Below are positions 9,230 to 19,400 of a stretch of 43,254 bases of DNA, one piece after another (within the stretch, counting starts at the first letter, position 1; the number at the start of each line of letters is the position of its first letter). The notes beneath the pieces are model-generated. The model was not told the DNA's origin and did no database searches. It saw only the letters and a list, made by a program, of their open reading frames with translations. A program made the translations under genes and the position numbers. Source of the DNA: an uncultured Bacilli bacterium. Its GTDB lineage: Bacteria > Bacillota_I > Bacilli_A > RF39 > UBA660. The DNA lies in the NCBI GenBank assembly GCA_944332705.1, contig CALVKM010000008.1, positions 1-43,254 on the forward strand. The letters run 5' to 3'.

Positions 9230-10238
9230 TTGGCACCTCCAAAATTACTCTATATCTATGATCTAATTCTTTAATAACTCTTCCATCACGCATACCTATA
9301 ATTACATTTCTAGTAGTATCACCATCTGCTAACTCAGCATAAATGTAATCATCATTAATGCCAAAAGAATTAGTAACTTCTTCATAGCTTAATTGAAAAT
9401 TACGATTAACATCATCATTAATTTCTAAACTATATGTTCTTAAAACATAACCATCTTCAGTATTAATTTGATAGATAAAATAATCTCCCATTAAAGCAAT
9501 AAACAAAGCATCATCATATTCTAAATCATTACTGATACTAGAAATATTACTACTATCTAATTCATAAACAAAATATTCACTATCATTTTGGATTATTAAA
9601 TAATTATCATTAATAGCTATTATATCTTGATTAGTACTAGATCCTTTAATCATAACTAGTCTAGTACTACCATTTTCCATATCATATTCATAAACACCTG
9701 CAGCTACTATATAATATAATTTATTATTTTGATATAAGACCTTTTCACTTACTAAATTTTCATTTACTGTAACTACTTCTTCACTATCAATATCACGATA
9801 ACTTAAAGTATTATCTTCAACCATTATTAAAGTATCACCAGCAACAATTATATCAATATTATTACTATAAAGCGTATCTAGTTCATATAAAGTATATACT
9901 TCATCTTCACTATTATACCTAAGCTCATTAGTGGCATCTGAATAAAATACTAAATGGTTATTTCGCCAGAATAAATTATTGATAGGAAAAAATATTCTTA
10001 TACCTAAATCTTCCTCTGCAAATGAAGCACTTAATCCTTGCAAACGATATGTTCCTTCATCATCATAAGTAACACCATAATAAGGATACACTTCAGGATA
10101 AGGATCATCATATATCACTTCTTCTGTACTGCGACTGTGCATGTATTTAGCTAAATTATACATAATTATAATAACTAATATAACTCCAATTATAGCAACA
10201 ATAGTAAATATTAATTTTTTTCTTCTTTCTGGTAGCAC
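9213..10238 (-). CDS. Membrane-anchored beta-propeller-like protein of unknown function
   Basis: 341 aa with a GTG start (AAGGGTGAT Shine-Dalgarno) at the end of mutL. One N-terminal membrane segment (about residues 9-28) is followed by an extracellular domain of repeated short strands (NNHLVFYSDATNELRY, NDNYLIIQNDSEYFVYEL, GDYFIYQINTEDGYVL). These are suggestive of a beta-propeller of the DUF5050 kind. There are no catalytic motifs. The tight spacing (1 base after mutL, 17-base overlap into yceD) places it in the same operon, but this does not reveal its role. Confidence 0.75.
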   Translation of the reverse strand: MLPERRKKLIFTIVAIIGVILVIIIMYNLAKYMHSRSTEEVIYDDPYPEVYPYYGVTYDDEGTYRLQGLSASFAEEDLGIRIFFPINNLFWRNNHLVFYSDATNELRYNSEDEVYTLYELDTLYSNNIDIIVAGDTLIMVEDNTLSYRDIDSEEVVTVNENLVSEKVLYQNNKLYYIVAAGVYEYDMENGSTRLVMIKGSSTNQDIIAINDNYLIIQNDSEYFVYELDSSNISSISNDLEYDDALFIALMGDYFIYQINTEDGYVLRTYSLEINDDVNRNFQLSYEEVTNSFGINDDYIYAELADGDTTRNVIIGMRDGRVIKELDHRYRVILEVPNEEGN

Positions 10239-10239
10239 T

Positions 10240-11976
10240 CTAAATCACCCTTTTAAACATTTTTTCTAAATCATAACTTGAAAACCGCATTATTGAAGGT
10301 CTACCATGGCAACAATTGTAAGGATTATCACATTTAACTAAATCTTTTAATAATTTATCCATTTCTGCAAAACTTAAGTGTTCATTAGCTTTAACACTCA
10401 TTTTACAAGAAACCATTTTAGCTAAACTATCTAAAAAACGATCCTTATTAAAATTCTTGCCACTCGTAATAACTAAATCAATAATACTTCTTAAGTTGTC
10501 CCCTTCAAAGTTTTTAGTAAGCCAAGTTGGATGAGCTTTTATAACTATTGTGTTAATTCCAAATTCCTCTATTTTAAATCCTAGTTCATCTAAAACACTT
10601 TTATTTTCCATAAATGTATTAAAATCACTTGTAGATAGTTCAATAGATAAAGGAACTAACATTTCAGTTATTGTAACCTCACTATCATGAAACTTCTTCT
10701 TTATCATTTCATAATTAACTCTCTCATGCGCCGCATGTTGATCGAGTATATACATACCATCTTCATCTTCGGCAATAATATAGGTTCCATGAACTTGACC
10801 TATAGGATATAAGTTTAACGTTTTTAATTCCGTATTTTTCTCTTCACTTATATCTTCAATATCCTTAGGAGTTGCAAAATCTAATTTTGTTTGAATAATT
10901 GTAGTATTAGTATTTTCTTCTACTACATATTTATATTCATCAAAATTACTCTTTACAGCATTTAAGGATTCATCAACTAAAGCATTAGGTACTAATAAAT
11001 TATCGTACAATGCTTTCTTAATAGTATTATATAATAATTTTTCTAAGTTTTCAATCTTACTTATCTTAATATCTTGTTTAGTTGGATGAATATTTGGATC
11101 AACTAATGTGGGATCTGTTTCAATATTTATAACCACTACTGGATAAAAACCTTCATGTTTATAAGTGTTATATGCATCATTTATAGCTCTATTTAAATCA
11201 TTGTTTCTTACAACTCTCCCATTAACAATTGTATTTAAATGATTTCTATTTTTCTTTAAAACACTGGGTTTAGAAACAAAACCAGATATTTCAAAGTCAT
11301 CAGAACTAGATGCAATTTCTAACATATTACTAGATGTATTTAAACCGTAAATTTCATGTATGCATTTAAGCAAATTACCACTACCACTACTCTTTACTAC
11401 TACTCTATCATTATTTGTTAGAGTAAATGCAATATCAGGTTTGGATAAAGCTAATTTTTCAATATATCTAATACAGTTATTAGCTTCCGTAATCTCACTT
11501 TTTAAATATTTAAGTCTTGCTGGAGTATTATAAAAAAGATTAGTAATTGTAATAGTTGTACCAATACGAGCCTGGGCATCTTCAACTATATCCATAAGGC
11601 CACCTTTAATATGGACGTGGGTTCCAACTTCCCCGCTACAAGTTAGCATGTTTACTTCGGATACACTTGCAATACTAGCTAGTGCTTCACCCCGAAACCC
11701 TAAAGTTTCGATAAAATATAAATCATCATCTTTATATATTTTACTAGTGGCGTGTCTCGCAAATGCAAGTTTTGCATCATCCCTATCCATTCCAAAGCCA
11801 TCATCAATTACTTCAATTTTTTTAATTCCCCCATCTTCTAAATTAATTTTGATATGAGTAGAGCCCGCATCAATGGCATTTTCAACTAGTTCTTTTACCA
11901 CTGATGCACATTTTTCAACAACCTCACCAGCAGCAATTTTATTAGCTAAGATCTCATCCATTACTCTAATTTTCAT
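10240..11976 (-). CDS. mutL: DNA mismatch repair protein MutL
   Basis: 578 aa. The N-terminal GHKL ATPase has ELVENAIDAG (about 30-39), DDGFGM, RHATSKI and GFRGEAL. The C-terminal endonuclease domain carries the DQHAAHERVNYE metal motif and the CCHGRPSI zinc-site motif, so this is a nicking MutL as in organisms without MutH. It links MutS recognition to strand incision. No mutS is present in the window. It overlaps yqeH by 11 bases. Confidence 0.97.
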   Translation of the reverse strand: MKIRVMDEILANKIAAGEVVEKCASVVKELVENAIDAGSTHIKINLEDGGIKKIEVIDDGFGMDRDDAKLAFARHATSKIYKDDDLYFIETLGFRGEALASIASVSEVNMLTCSGEVGTHVHIKGGLMDIVEDAQARIGTTITITNLFYNTPARLKYLKSEITEANNCIRYIEKLALSKPDIAFTLTNNDRVVVKSSGSGNLLKCIHEIYGLNTSSNMLEIASSSDDFEISGFVSKPSVLKKNRNHLNTIVNGRVVRNNDLNRAINDAYNTYKHEGFYPVVVINIETDPTLVDPNIHPTKQDIKISKIENLEKLLYNTIKKALYDNLLVPNALVDESLNAVKSNFDEYKYVVEENTNTTIIQTKLDFATPKDIEDISEEKNTELKTLNLYPIGQVHGTYIIAEDEDGMYILDQHAAHERVNYEMIKKKFHDSEVTITEMLVPLSIELSTSDFNTFMENKSVLDELGFKIEEFGINTIVIKAHPTWLTKNFEGDNLRSIIDLVITSGKNFNKDRFLDSLAKMVSCKMSVKANEHLSFAEMDKLLKDLVKCDNPYNCCHGRPSIMRFSSYDLEKMFKRVI

Positions 11977-12868
11977 TATTACCTCCTACTATTGATGATC
12001 TAATCTCAATTTCAGAATTATTTATAAAAATACAAGATTCACTACTAAATTTAATAAAGCCCAGACCTTTGATAACTAAATCTTCGTTATTATTTATATT
12101 TAAATTATAATTATATTCTTCTTTTTTTCTTCTTTTTTCTACTGAAATATTATTTGGTAAATACAAAGTTATATTAATATCTTTATCACTTGCTAAAATA
12201 TACTTATCAATCAATAAATAATATTTACTTTTAAGTTGATAAGTTATTGGTTTAATCTCCGTTTTAGCCACCAATACTTTATAGTTACTTACAAATCCTG
12301 GAGCATCAATAAATGATGCAACTTCAATAAATTCTTGAGTTGTATTTTCTTTATTACTTACAGTTATATCACTACCAATCATCTTATTTATTAAACTACT
12401 TTTACCCATATTAGTAAGACCACATAGTATTACCCTAGTATCTTCAGCAATATTTAATAACACATTAATATTTTCTTTTGATAGTGCACTACAAAGTATT
12501 ATATCTTCATTTATTTCATATACTCTTTTAATATTTTCAACTAATTTACTTTTTATAATATTTTTAGGTATTATATCACTTTTAGTAATAACTAAATATT
12601 TAGTATTTTTTATTTTTTTAAAGTATTTAATTACTTCACTATTAATATTTAAAAAATCTACTAAAAATAAGACTGTTCTTTTTTTATTATTAATAAACTT
12701 TATAATATTATCATTATCTTGTACTTTACTATTATTTAAATTTTCGCCATAATGCTTTAATTTAAAACAACGCATGCATAAATCATTACTTAATTTTGGG
12801 GTATAACCCAAAATTCTTGAATCACTATCTTGTAAAGTTGCTCCACAACCTAAACATTTCTTAGTCAT
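11966..12868 (-). CDS. yqeH: Ribosome-biogenesis GTPase YqeH (circularly permuted)
   Basis: About 300 aa. The N-terminal zinc finger (CLGCGATLQ...LCMRCFKLKHYGE) is followed by a permuted GTPase: G4 (TKSD) comes before G1 (GLTNMGKSS) and G3 (DAPGF), the YqeH order. It assists 30S subunit assembly. It is somewhat shorter than the ~366 aa B. subtilis protein, mostly in the C-terminal part. I place the start at ATG 12868 (a GGGTGA site sits six bases upstream) rather than at an upstream in-frame ATG. It overlaps the end of yqeG. Confidence 0.92.
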   Translation of the reverse strand: MTKKCLGCGATLQDSDSRILGYTPKLSNDLCMRCFKLKHYGENLNNSKVQDNDNIIKFINNKKRTVLFLVDFLNINSEVIKYFKKIKNTKYLVITKSDIIPKNIIKSKLVENIKRVYEINEDIILCSALSKENINVLLNIAEDTRVILCGLTNMGKSSLINKMIGSDITVSNKENTTQEFIEVASFIDAPGFVSNYKVLVAKTEIKPITYQLKSKYYLLIDKYILASDKDINITLYLPNNISVEKRRKKEEYNYNLNINNNEDLVIKGLGFIKFSSESCIFINNSEIEIRSSIVGGNNEN

Positions 12869-13379
12869 AATATTCACCCGCAACTAAAATGTTTTCTCGA
12901 GCAAGTTTCTTCAAGAAAAAACGCTCAATAAAACGATTGATTCTGGTAGGAAAAAACTCATATCTAGCCATTCGATTTACTAAGATACTAGTAAATCCCA
13001 TACGATTAGCTCCAAGAATATCGGTAAGTAATTGATCCCCTACACAAGCAACTTCACTTTCTTTAAAGTGATATAATTCTAATATTTTTTTATATTTTTT
13101 CTTAAAAGGTTTTCTACTACTGAAAGCTACATCAACATTTAACTTTTCTTTAAATGGTGTAAGTCTTTCTTTATTACTATTAGATATTATTATTACCTTA
13201 AAATCTTCTTCTAAACAAGCAAATAATTCTTTTAATTTTTGGTCTGGTTCTTTTTCTTTACAAGGCACAATTGTATTATCTAAATCAAATAATAAACATT
13301 TAATGCCATTTTTTTTAAGTTTTTTATAATTAATTGAATAAATACTTTTTTGATAAACATCAGGTATTAATAAATCCAT
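12861..13379 (-). CDS. yqeG: YqeG family HAD-superfamily phosphatase
   Basis: 172 aa. HAD motif I is FDLDNTIV, motif II ISNSN, a motif III Lys region KPFKKKYKK, and motif IV CVGDQLLTDILGAN. YqeG homologs are HAD phosphatases of unsettled substrate, encoded immediately upstream of yqeH in Firmicutes exactly as here. It is the first gene of the yqeG-yqeH-mutL run. Confidence 0.93.
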   Translation of the reverse strand: MDLLIPDVYQKSIYSINYKKLKKNGIKCLLFDLDNTIVPCKEKEPDQKLKELFACLEEDFKVIIISNSNKERLTPFKEKLNVDVAFSSRKPFKKKYKKILELYHFKESEVACVGDQLLTDILGANRMGFTSILVNRMARYEFFPTRINRFIERFFLKKLARENILVAGEYYD

Positions 13380-13420
13380 AGCAAAACCTTCTTTCTAAAT
13401 AATTATAACAATTTTCTTCC

Positions 13421-13450
13421 AAAATAAAAAGGACTAAAGTCCATTTTATT
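13421..13450 (-). terminator. Intrinsic terminator of the 284-aa membrane-anchored gene
   Basis: GGACT (13431-13435) pairs with AGTCC (13438-13442) inside A/T-rich arms. On the minus strand it is followed by TTTTTATTTT. The minus-strand gene stops at 13446, inside the structure. Confidence 0.65.
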
Positions 13451-14300
13451 TAACAATCTCTGATGAATACCAATAGTAATTATCATTACTATCTTTCTTA
13501 AATGTTAATTTATATAATCCTGCTTTATTACCATATATATCAAATATATTATCTGGAGTAACTGGCAAATCATTATCTCCAAGTCTGTTTTGAAGTTTTA
13601 AATCGCTATAAACACCATCAGTTTCTCCAACTAAAAAATTAACATATATCAATAAATCATTACCGTCTTGTTCAGTATGATTATATTTTATATAAGATCT
13701 AAAGCTTAAAGCACCACCAGCATCAGTTGGATAACAAACAAGTTCATTTTCTTCTTTTTCACATTTTAAGAAATTATCAATAATTGCTAAAAACCATTCA
13801 TAATTAACCGATTTATCAGAGCCAAACATTTTATGATAATATTTTTCAAATATGTCTGTCGAAACTTTTTCATAATAACAAGTATACTGATAAGTATTTG
13901 TATCAATACAAGAACTATCATAAGCATCATTGGGATTAAATACCTTTTCACTATTTGGTATTTGCCTATAAACATATTCCAATTTATCTTTATTCGCTAA
14001 ATCATCATATGTTATATCATCTTCTTGATAAAAAACATAATCTCCAGAAGTACTTGTTAACACTATATTTGTTCTGTCAAATAATTCTAATCCTAATTCA
14101 TCCAACTCTTCTTCACTTAATTTATCTTCCTTATTATCATTTTGTTCATTATTTTGATTATCATGGTTTTTATCATTATTTTCTACTATTTCATCTTCTT
14201 TAATGAAATTATCATACACTATATAACCAATGCTACAAAATAATAATATAACTAATATTACTATAATTACAATGAATTTTGTATTCTTCTTTTCTTCCAT
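13446..14300 (-). CDS. Membrane-anchored extracytoplasmic protein of unknown function (paralog A)
   Basis: 284 aa. The N-terminus MEEKKNTKF is followed by a membrane helix (about 8-30), an Asn/Asp-rich linker and a soluble domain with six or so Cys (CIDTNTYQYTCYY, CEKEENELVCYP) that could form disulphides outside the cell. The TM plus YDNFIKEDE linker matches the next gene (YDEFAKEDE), six bases away, so they are tandem paralogs. No known domain recognised. Confidence 0.75.
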   Translation of the reverse strand: MEEKKNTKFIVIIVILVILLFCSIGYIVYDNFIKEDEIVENNDKNHDNQNNEQNDNKEDKLSEEELDELGLELFDRTNIVLTSTSGDYVFYQEDDITYDDLANKDKLEYVYRQIPNSEKVFNPNDAYDSSCIDTNTYQYTCYYEKVSTDIFEKYYHKMFGSDKSVNYEWFLAIIDNFLKCEKEENELVCYPTDAGGALSFRSYIKYNHTEQDGNDLLIYVNFLVGETDGVYSDLKLQNRLGDNDLPVTPDNIFDIYGNKAGLYKLTFKKDSNDNYYWYSSEIVK

Positions 14301-14305
14301 AATTT

Positions 14306-15130
14306 TTATTCTCCTTTACTAAAATCTATTAAAACAAAGTTATTATTATCTTTTTCAAATACATAATTATATGTATCAGTATTTTCTTTAATAATATCTA
14401 AATTATTATTTATATATTCTTTTATTTCTCCAGTTGTATCATCTCCAGAAAAGTAAGAATTTTCATGGTTATAAGCATCACTATAAGAATAATATAAATC
14501 ATAATATGCTGGACCAATATCTGGTGTAATTGTCCAAATATATTTATAAGATATATAGTATAAACCATCCTCATAATAAGCTTCTTTTAATAATGATTCA
14601 TAAGGTTGTATTACACTTGAACCTGAACCAAATATAGCATTGGTATATATTTTTTCATCTTCATTGTAAATAAAACCATCTTCATTGAATACACTTAATT
14701 TAATAAAGGGATGAATCGTCTCATGAGTAAGTGATAAATAACCTATGCTAGTTTGTTTAAAGGCCTCTTCTAAATCAACTGCAGTAAATGTATCTAGATA
14801 AGAATAATGGATAGCATTTAAAAAATCTGCTAATTTAAGTAAGGCTACTTGAAGTCTTTCTTGATTAGTTATTTCATTAATATTTTCTTTATTCCATAAG
14901 ACATATAACTCATTCTCAATTATGCTATTTAAAGAACTTAATGTTTTATCATCAATTTCTTCTCTCTTTACTTGTTCATTTGTTTGATTATTATCATTAT
15001 TTTCTACTTCATCTTCTTTTGCAAATTCATCATATATTAAATAACCTATAGTCCCAAAACATAAAAGTGCTACTATAACTAAAGCAATTATATAAAACCT
15101 ACCCTCTTTTTTTCCAATAAATTTTTCCAT
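14306..15130 (-). CDS. Membrane-anchored extracytoplasmic protein of unknown function (paralog B)
   Basis: 274 aa. It has a short basic N-terminus, a membrane helix (about 12-32), an acidic/Asn linker and an extracytoplasmic domain of about 220 residues, with no Cys pairs like those in paralog A. It shares the anchor and linker design with the downstream gene and probably one transcript. Nothing in the sequence identifies a function. Confidence 0.75.
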   Translation of the reverse strand: MEKFIGKKEGRFYIIALVIVALLCFGTIGYLIYDEFAKEDEVENNDNNQTNEQVKREEIDDKTLSSLNSIIENELYVLWNKENINEITNQERLQVALLKLADFLNAIHYSYLDTFTAVDLEEAFKQTSIGYLSLTHETIHPFIKLSVFNEDGFIYNEDEKIYTNAIFGSGSSVIQPYESLLKEAYYEDGLYYISYKYIWTITPDIGPAYYDLYYSYSDAYNHENSYFSGDDTTGEIKEYINNNLDIIKENTDTYNYVFEKDNNNFVLIDFSKGE

Positions 15131-15319
15131 ACAATAATCACTCCTAATAATAGGATATCAATTAATAAAGTTTTTGTAAATAAATTAATCAAAATTTTAT
15201 TGTTTTTAATGTAAAATGTGTCAAATTTCTTTGGGTATGACTAAATAAAAATAATTGAATTAATTAATTAATAAAAAAACAAAAAAAGAAACAATAATCT
15301 TTATTCTGCTTTAAACATA

Positions 15320-16231
15320 TCATCTTAATTTTTCGAGTACTTCAACAGATAAACCAGTAAGCTCAGCAGTTAAATATAAGCCCATACCTTTTTCTAACAT
15401 TTTCCTTGCCGTAGACATTTTTTCAGACTTAATACCAGCTTTGATTCCAGCTTTTCTTCCAACTTTTTCGCCTTCTTCTCGAGCTATTTCAACATCTAAA
15501 TCATATTGTGATCCATACCCTTTATTTGCATCATTATCTAAATATGATTGTATGTATTTTAATGCTTGTTCCATAAACCAGTTTCCTCCTTTCGCTAAAT
15601 TTTCTAGCTCACTCATTGTCTTTCTATTCATAAAATCCAGTATTCCTAATAACCTTTCATCTTTATTATACACCCCAGTTTCATATGAGTCAACAAATAT
15701 TATATACATTTGTTTATAATCATTTATTTTTTTATATGGTTCTTTTAATGTTTCTAAATCTACTACTCCATATTTTTTTACAAAATTTTTCTTTGTTCCT
15801 TTTTTAGAAACAAAATTAAAACATATTACCTTATTATCTTCTGTAAAATTATCTTTATTATTTTTTTCAAACCTACCTGATGATATTTTATCTAAATATG
15901 CTTCACTTTTTCTATATTGCTTTAATCCAAATGTTGTATATGATTCAAATAATAATATATCTCCAGTATCTGTTGTTATAACAATATCCCGATAGTAATC
16001 TTGTTTTAATATGCTATCTGCCATATCTAATTTCTGTGGTTCACATTTTATACTTCCATATTTTAAATTAATATGTAAATAATCACCTAATGCATCAAGT
16101 AAGTACTTAGCCATTTTCTTATGCCTAAATACGTTCTTAAATATTTGATCATCAAGCATTATAGGATATTTACCACTCAATATTCTATCCCTACGATTTT
16201 GTTTAATTTTAATTTTTCTATTTGTATTCAT
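15320..16231 (-). CDS. PD-(D/E)XK nuclease family transposase-like protein (Rpn/YhgA-like)
   Basis: 303 aa. The N-terminus PIMLDDQIFKNVF is the family's opening. The nuclease core shows YRDIVITTDTGDILLFE followed by a Tyr-rich region, consistent with the D...E-x-Q/Y metal site of PD-(D/E)XK recombination-promoting nucleases. The C-terminal coiled tail (GIKAGIKSEKMSTARKMLEKG) is typical of the family. Homologs promote RecA-independent recombination and are often multicopy. It stands alone between AT-rich intergenic stretches, with an unusual TGTCGA array upstream. Confidence 0.82.
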   Translation of the reverse strand: MNTNRKIKIKQNRRDRILSGKYPIMLDDQIFKNVFRHKKMAKYLLDALGDYLHINLKYGSIKCEPQKLDMADSILKQDYYRDIVITTDTGDILLFESYTTFGLKQYRKSEAYLDKISSGRFEKNNKDNFTEDNKVICFNFVSKKGTKKNFVKKYGVVDLETLKEPYKKINDYKQMYIIFVDSYETGVYNKDERLLGILDFMNRKTMSELENLAKGGNWFMEQALKYIQSYLDNDANKGYGSQYDLDVEIAREEGEKVGRKAGIKAGIKSEKMSTARKMLEKGMGLYLTAELTGLSVEVLEKLR

Positions 16232-16303
16232 ACAAACCTCTTTTCCATGAAGTATCCCACTTCATGGTAATATATCCTAACATAACATGAAAATAACCGT
16301 CAA

Positions 16304-16360
16304 GAGTTTATTTTGTCGAGGCATGTCGATGCATGTCGAATAAACTCAGGATTTGTCGAA
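16304..16360. promoter_or_regulatory. Helically phased TGTCGA repeats within an inverted repeat
   Basis: TGTCGA occurs at 16314, 16324, 16334 and 16354, i.e. 10, 10 and 20 bases apart. GAGTTTATT (16304-16312) and AATAAACTC (16339-16347) form an inverted repeat around the first three copies. It lies between the dnaE-polC terminator and the start of the Rpn-like gene, so it may be a cooperative operator; that role is inference. Confidence 0.5.
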
Positions 16361-16378
16361 AATCTCTAAAAATCAAGA

Positions 16379-16404
16379 AAAAACTGGAAAAATCCAGTTT
16401 TAAA
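16379..16404 (-). terminator. Intrinsic terminator of polC
   Basis: ACTGGA (16383-16388) pairs with TCCAGT (16393-16398), extended by A/T pairs, with an AAAA loop. On the minus strand it ends TTTTTTC. The polC stop codon (16400-16402) sits in the 5' arm. Confidence 0.82.
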
Positions 16405-19400
16405 ACAAGCTTAATTGAGCAGATTCTGGTAACCCTTCAAATACACCAAGTTCTCTTAAAGAATTAACGGTTGTTTGATTTACTTTACCACGGGTTTGAA
16501 AATCTTCAACACAATAAAATGGTTTCTTACTTCTTTCTTCTACTATTTTATTAGCAACTGATTCACCTAGACCATCAACTGCCATAAATGGTAGATACAA
16601 GCATTTATTTTCTTCATCAATATAAAATGTTTTAGCTAAAGATTTTTCAATGTCGATGTTTTTAAATGTAAAGCCTCTAGCAAGCATTTCTAAAGCTACT
16701 GCTAGAGTATCGCCAACAGCTTGTTCTTTGGCGGTAGCTCCAAATCCTTTTTCTTTAATTTCCGCAAGGCGTCTTTTTATGCCATCATAACCACCAAGCA
16801 TCGCGGAAACATCAAAGTCACTTCTTCTAATTGAGAAAAATGCGGAATAATAATAAAGTGGATAATATACTTTAAACCAAGCAACCCGATAAGCCATCAT
16901 AACATAAGCACAAGCATGGGCTTTGGGAAACATATACTCTATCTTACGGCAACATTCAATAAACCATTCAGGCACACTATATTCGCGCATTTGTGAAGCT
17001 AGAGGAATCCAGTTATCAGGTTCTTTCTTAGGTTTTCCTTTACGAACGAATTCACTAATTTTGAAAGCTGCAGATGGTTCCATACCGTAATTCATCAAAC
17101 TAACCATAATATCATCACGACACCCTACAACTTCACTAAATGATGCAACATTATTTACAATTAAATCACGCACATTACCTTGCCATACATTAGTACCATG
17201 AGCAAGACCTGCGATTTTTACTAAATCCGCAAAATGGGTTGGTTTAATTTCTAAAAGCATGTTGATAGCAAAGTTTGTTCCAAATTCGGGAATTCCTAAA
17301 GTACCAGTTTTACATAAAATTTCATCTTCAGTAACTCCTAAGGCTTTTGGGGATGTAAATAAACTAATGACATTTTTATCATCAAAAGGAATATCTAGAA
17401 TATTTACTTTTGTTGTATCACCTAAATACCGAAGCATTGTTGGATCATCGTGTCCGAGAATATCTAGTTTTAGGACATTATCATGGATAGCATGGAAATC
17501 AAAATGTGTTGTATACCAAGTACTATCTGGTTCATCAGCAGGATATTGGTAAGGAGTAAAATCAAAAACATCCATATATTGCGGAATAACGATAATTCCT
17601 CCGGGATGTTGACCAGTAGTTCTTTTAACTCCGGTACAACCAAGAGCAATTCTCTCAATTTCAATATTATTCATAATGATACCTTTATCTTCGCAATATC
17701 CCCGAACATAACCAAAAGCAGTTTTATCAGCAACAGTAGATATAGTTCCCGCACGATAAGCATGATCTTCACCGAATAAGACTTTAACATAATTATGAGC
17801 ATCAGCTTGATTATCTCCCGAGAAATTTAAATCGATATCAGGAACTTTTTCGGCTTTAAAGCCTAAGAATGTAGCAAAAGGCATATCTTGACCTTCTTTT
17901 TTAAGCTTCGTACCACACTCACAAATCCTATCAGGCATATCATAACCGGAATCATAATGTTCTGTTAAAGGGTGGCCCTCTTCATCATCAAAATAAGATT
18001 TCTTACATTTTGGACAAACATAATGCGGAGGAAGGCCATTAACTTCAGTTATTCCCATCATGGTTGCAACAAGTGATGAACCAACAGAACCACGGGATCC
18101 TACAAAGTAACCATCAGCATTACTCTTCTTAACTAATTTTTCAGCAATTAAGTAAATTACATCAAAGCCACCGCCGATGATACCAGAAAGTTCAGCTTCG
18201 AGTCTCTCTTCAATATTTTTAGGAAGGGGATCTCCATATATTTCATGAGCTTTATTATAAACCATTTCTTTAGTAGTCTCAGCAGAATTTTCTAATATTG
18301 GGGTATATAATTTATCATGAATGATTTGTAGTTCTTCGCACATATCAGCGATAATATTCGGATTAGTAACAACTATTTCGCGTCTTAAATCTTCATCTAG
18401 GAATGAAAATGCCTCAAGCATTTCGGAAGTTGTTAAAAAGTACATATTAGGTAGTTCAATATCACTTCTATTTAATGGATGAATTTTACCATTAGTTTTT
18501 TGATGAACAATAATTTTGCGATAAATTAAATCTTCTGGTCTTAAATTATGAACATCCCCAGTAGCTACAACTAATTTACCCATCCTTTTAGCAGTTTTCA
18601 CTAGTCTTGAAACATAGCCATTATATTCTACGATATTATGAAATTTTTTATCAGGTCCAATTAAATGGGAATTGCATGATGCCGGTTGGACCTCAATATA
18701 ATCATAAAAGTTCATAGCATCAACTAATTCATCATCACTCATACCAATACCTTTTTCAAAAATTTCCCCATTGATACAACCACTACCAATAAGGAGTCCT
18801 TCTTGCATACTCATTAAATCAGTTCTTGGCATCTTCGCATCTTTTCCTTTAAATAAATATTTAGTATTAGCTAAACTAATAATTTTAAATAAGTTTTTTA
18901 AACCAACTTTATTTTTAGCAATTACTGTTAAGTGGAAAGGACGAGCAAATTTAATCGCATTTTCTTTATCAGCTAAGCCTTCTAGAGCTATAGTAGTATT
19001 AACATTTTCTCTTTTTAATTGATATAACATTTGATAAAAACATTTACTGGTACCTTCACAGTCATAATCAGCTCTATGGTGTTTATCTTCATCCCATTCT
19101 ACATTTAAGTTTTTAACTAAAGTTGAAAGTTTATGATTGCGCCATTCTGGATACATATTACGAGCCATACCCATAGTATCAATAACAGTATTTTTAAATT
19201 CACCCAGATTATATTTTTTCATCGCACTAGATACAAAAGCGATATCAAATTGGGCATTGTGAGCAACCATTGGCAAGTCTCCCACAAATTCCAGGAACCT
19301 TTTAGTAACATTTTCTTCACTATCTTTACCTTCAAGCATTTCATCAGTTATATTGGTAAGTTCGGTAATAATATTTGGTAGAGGATGATCGCAGGCAATA

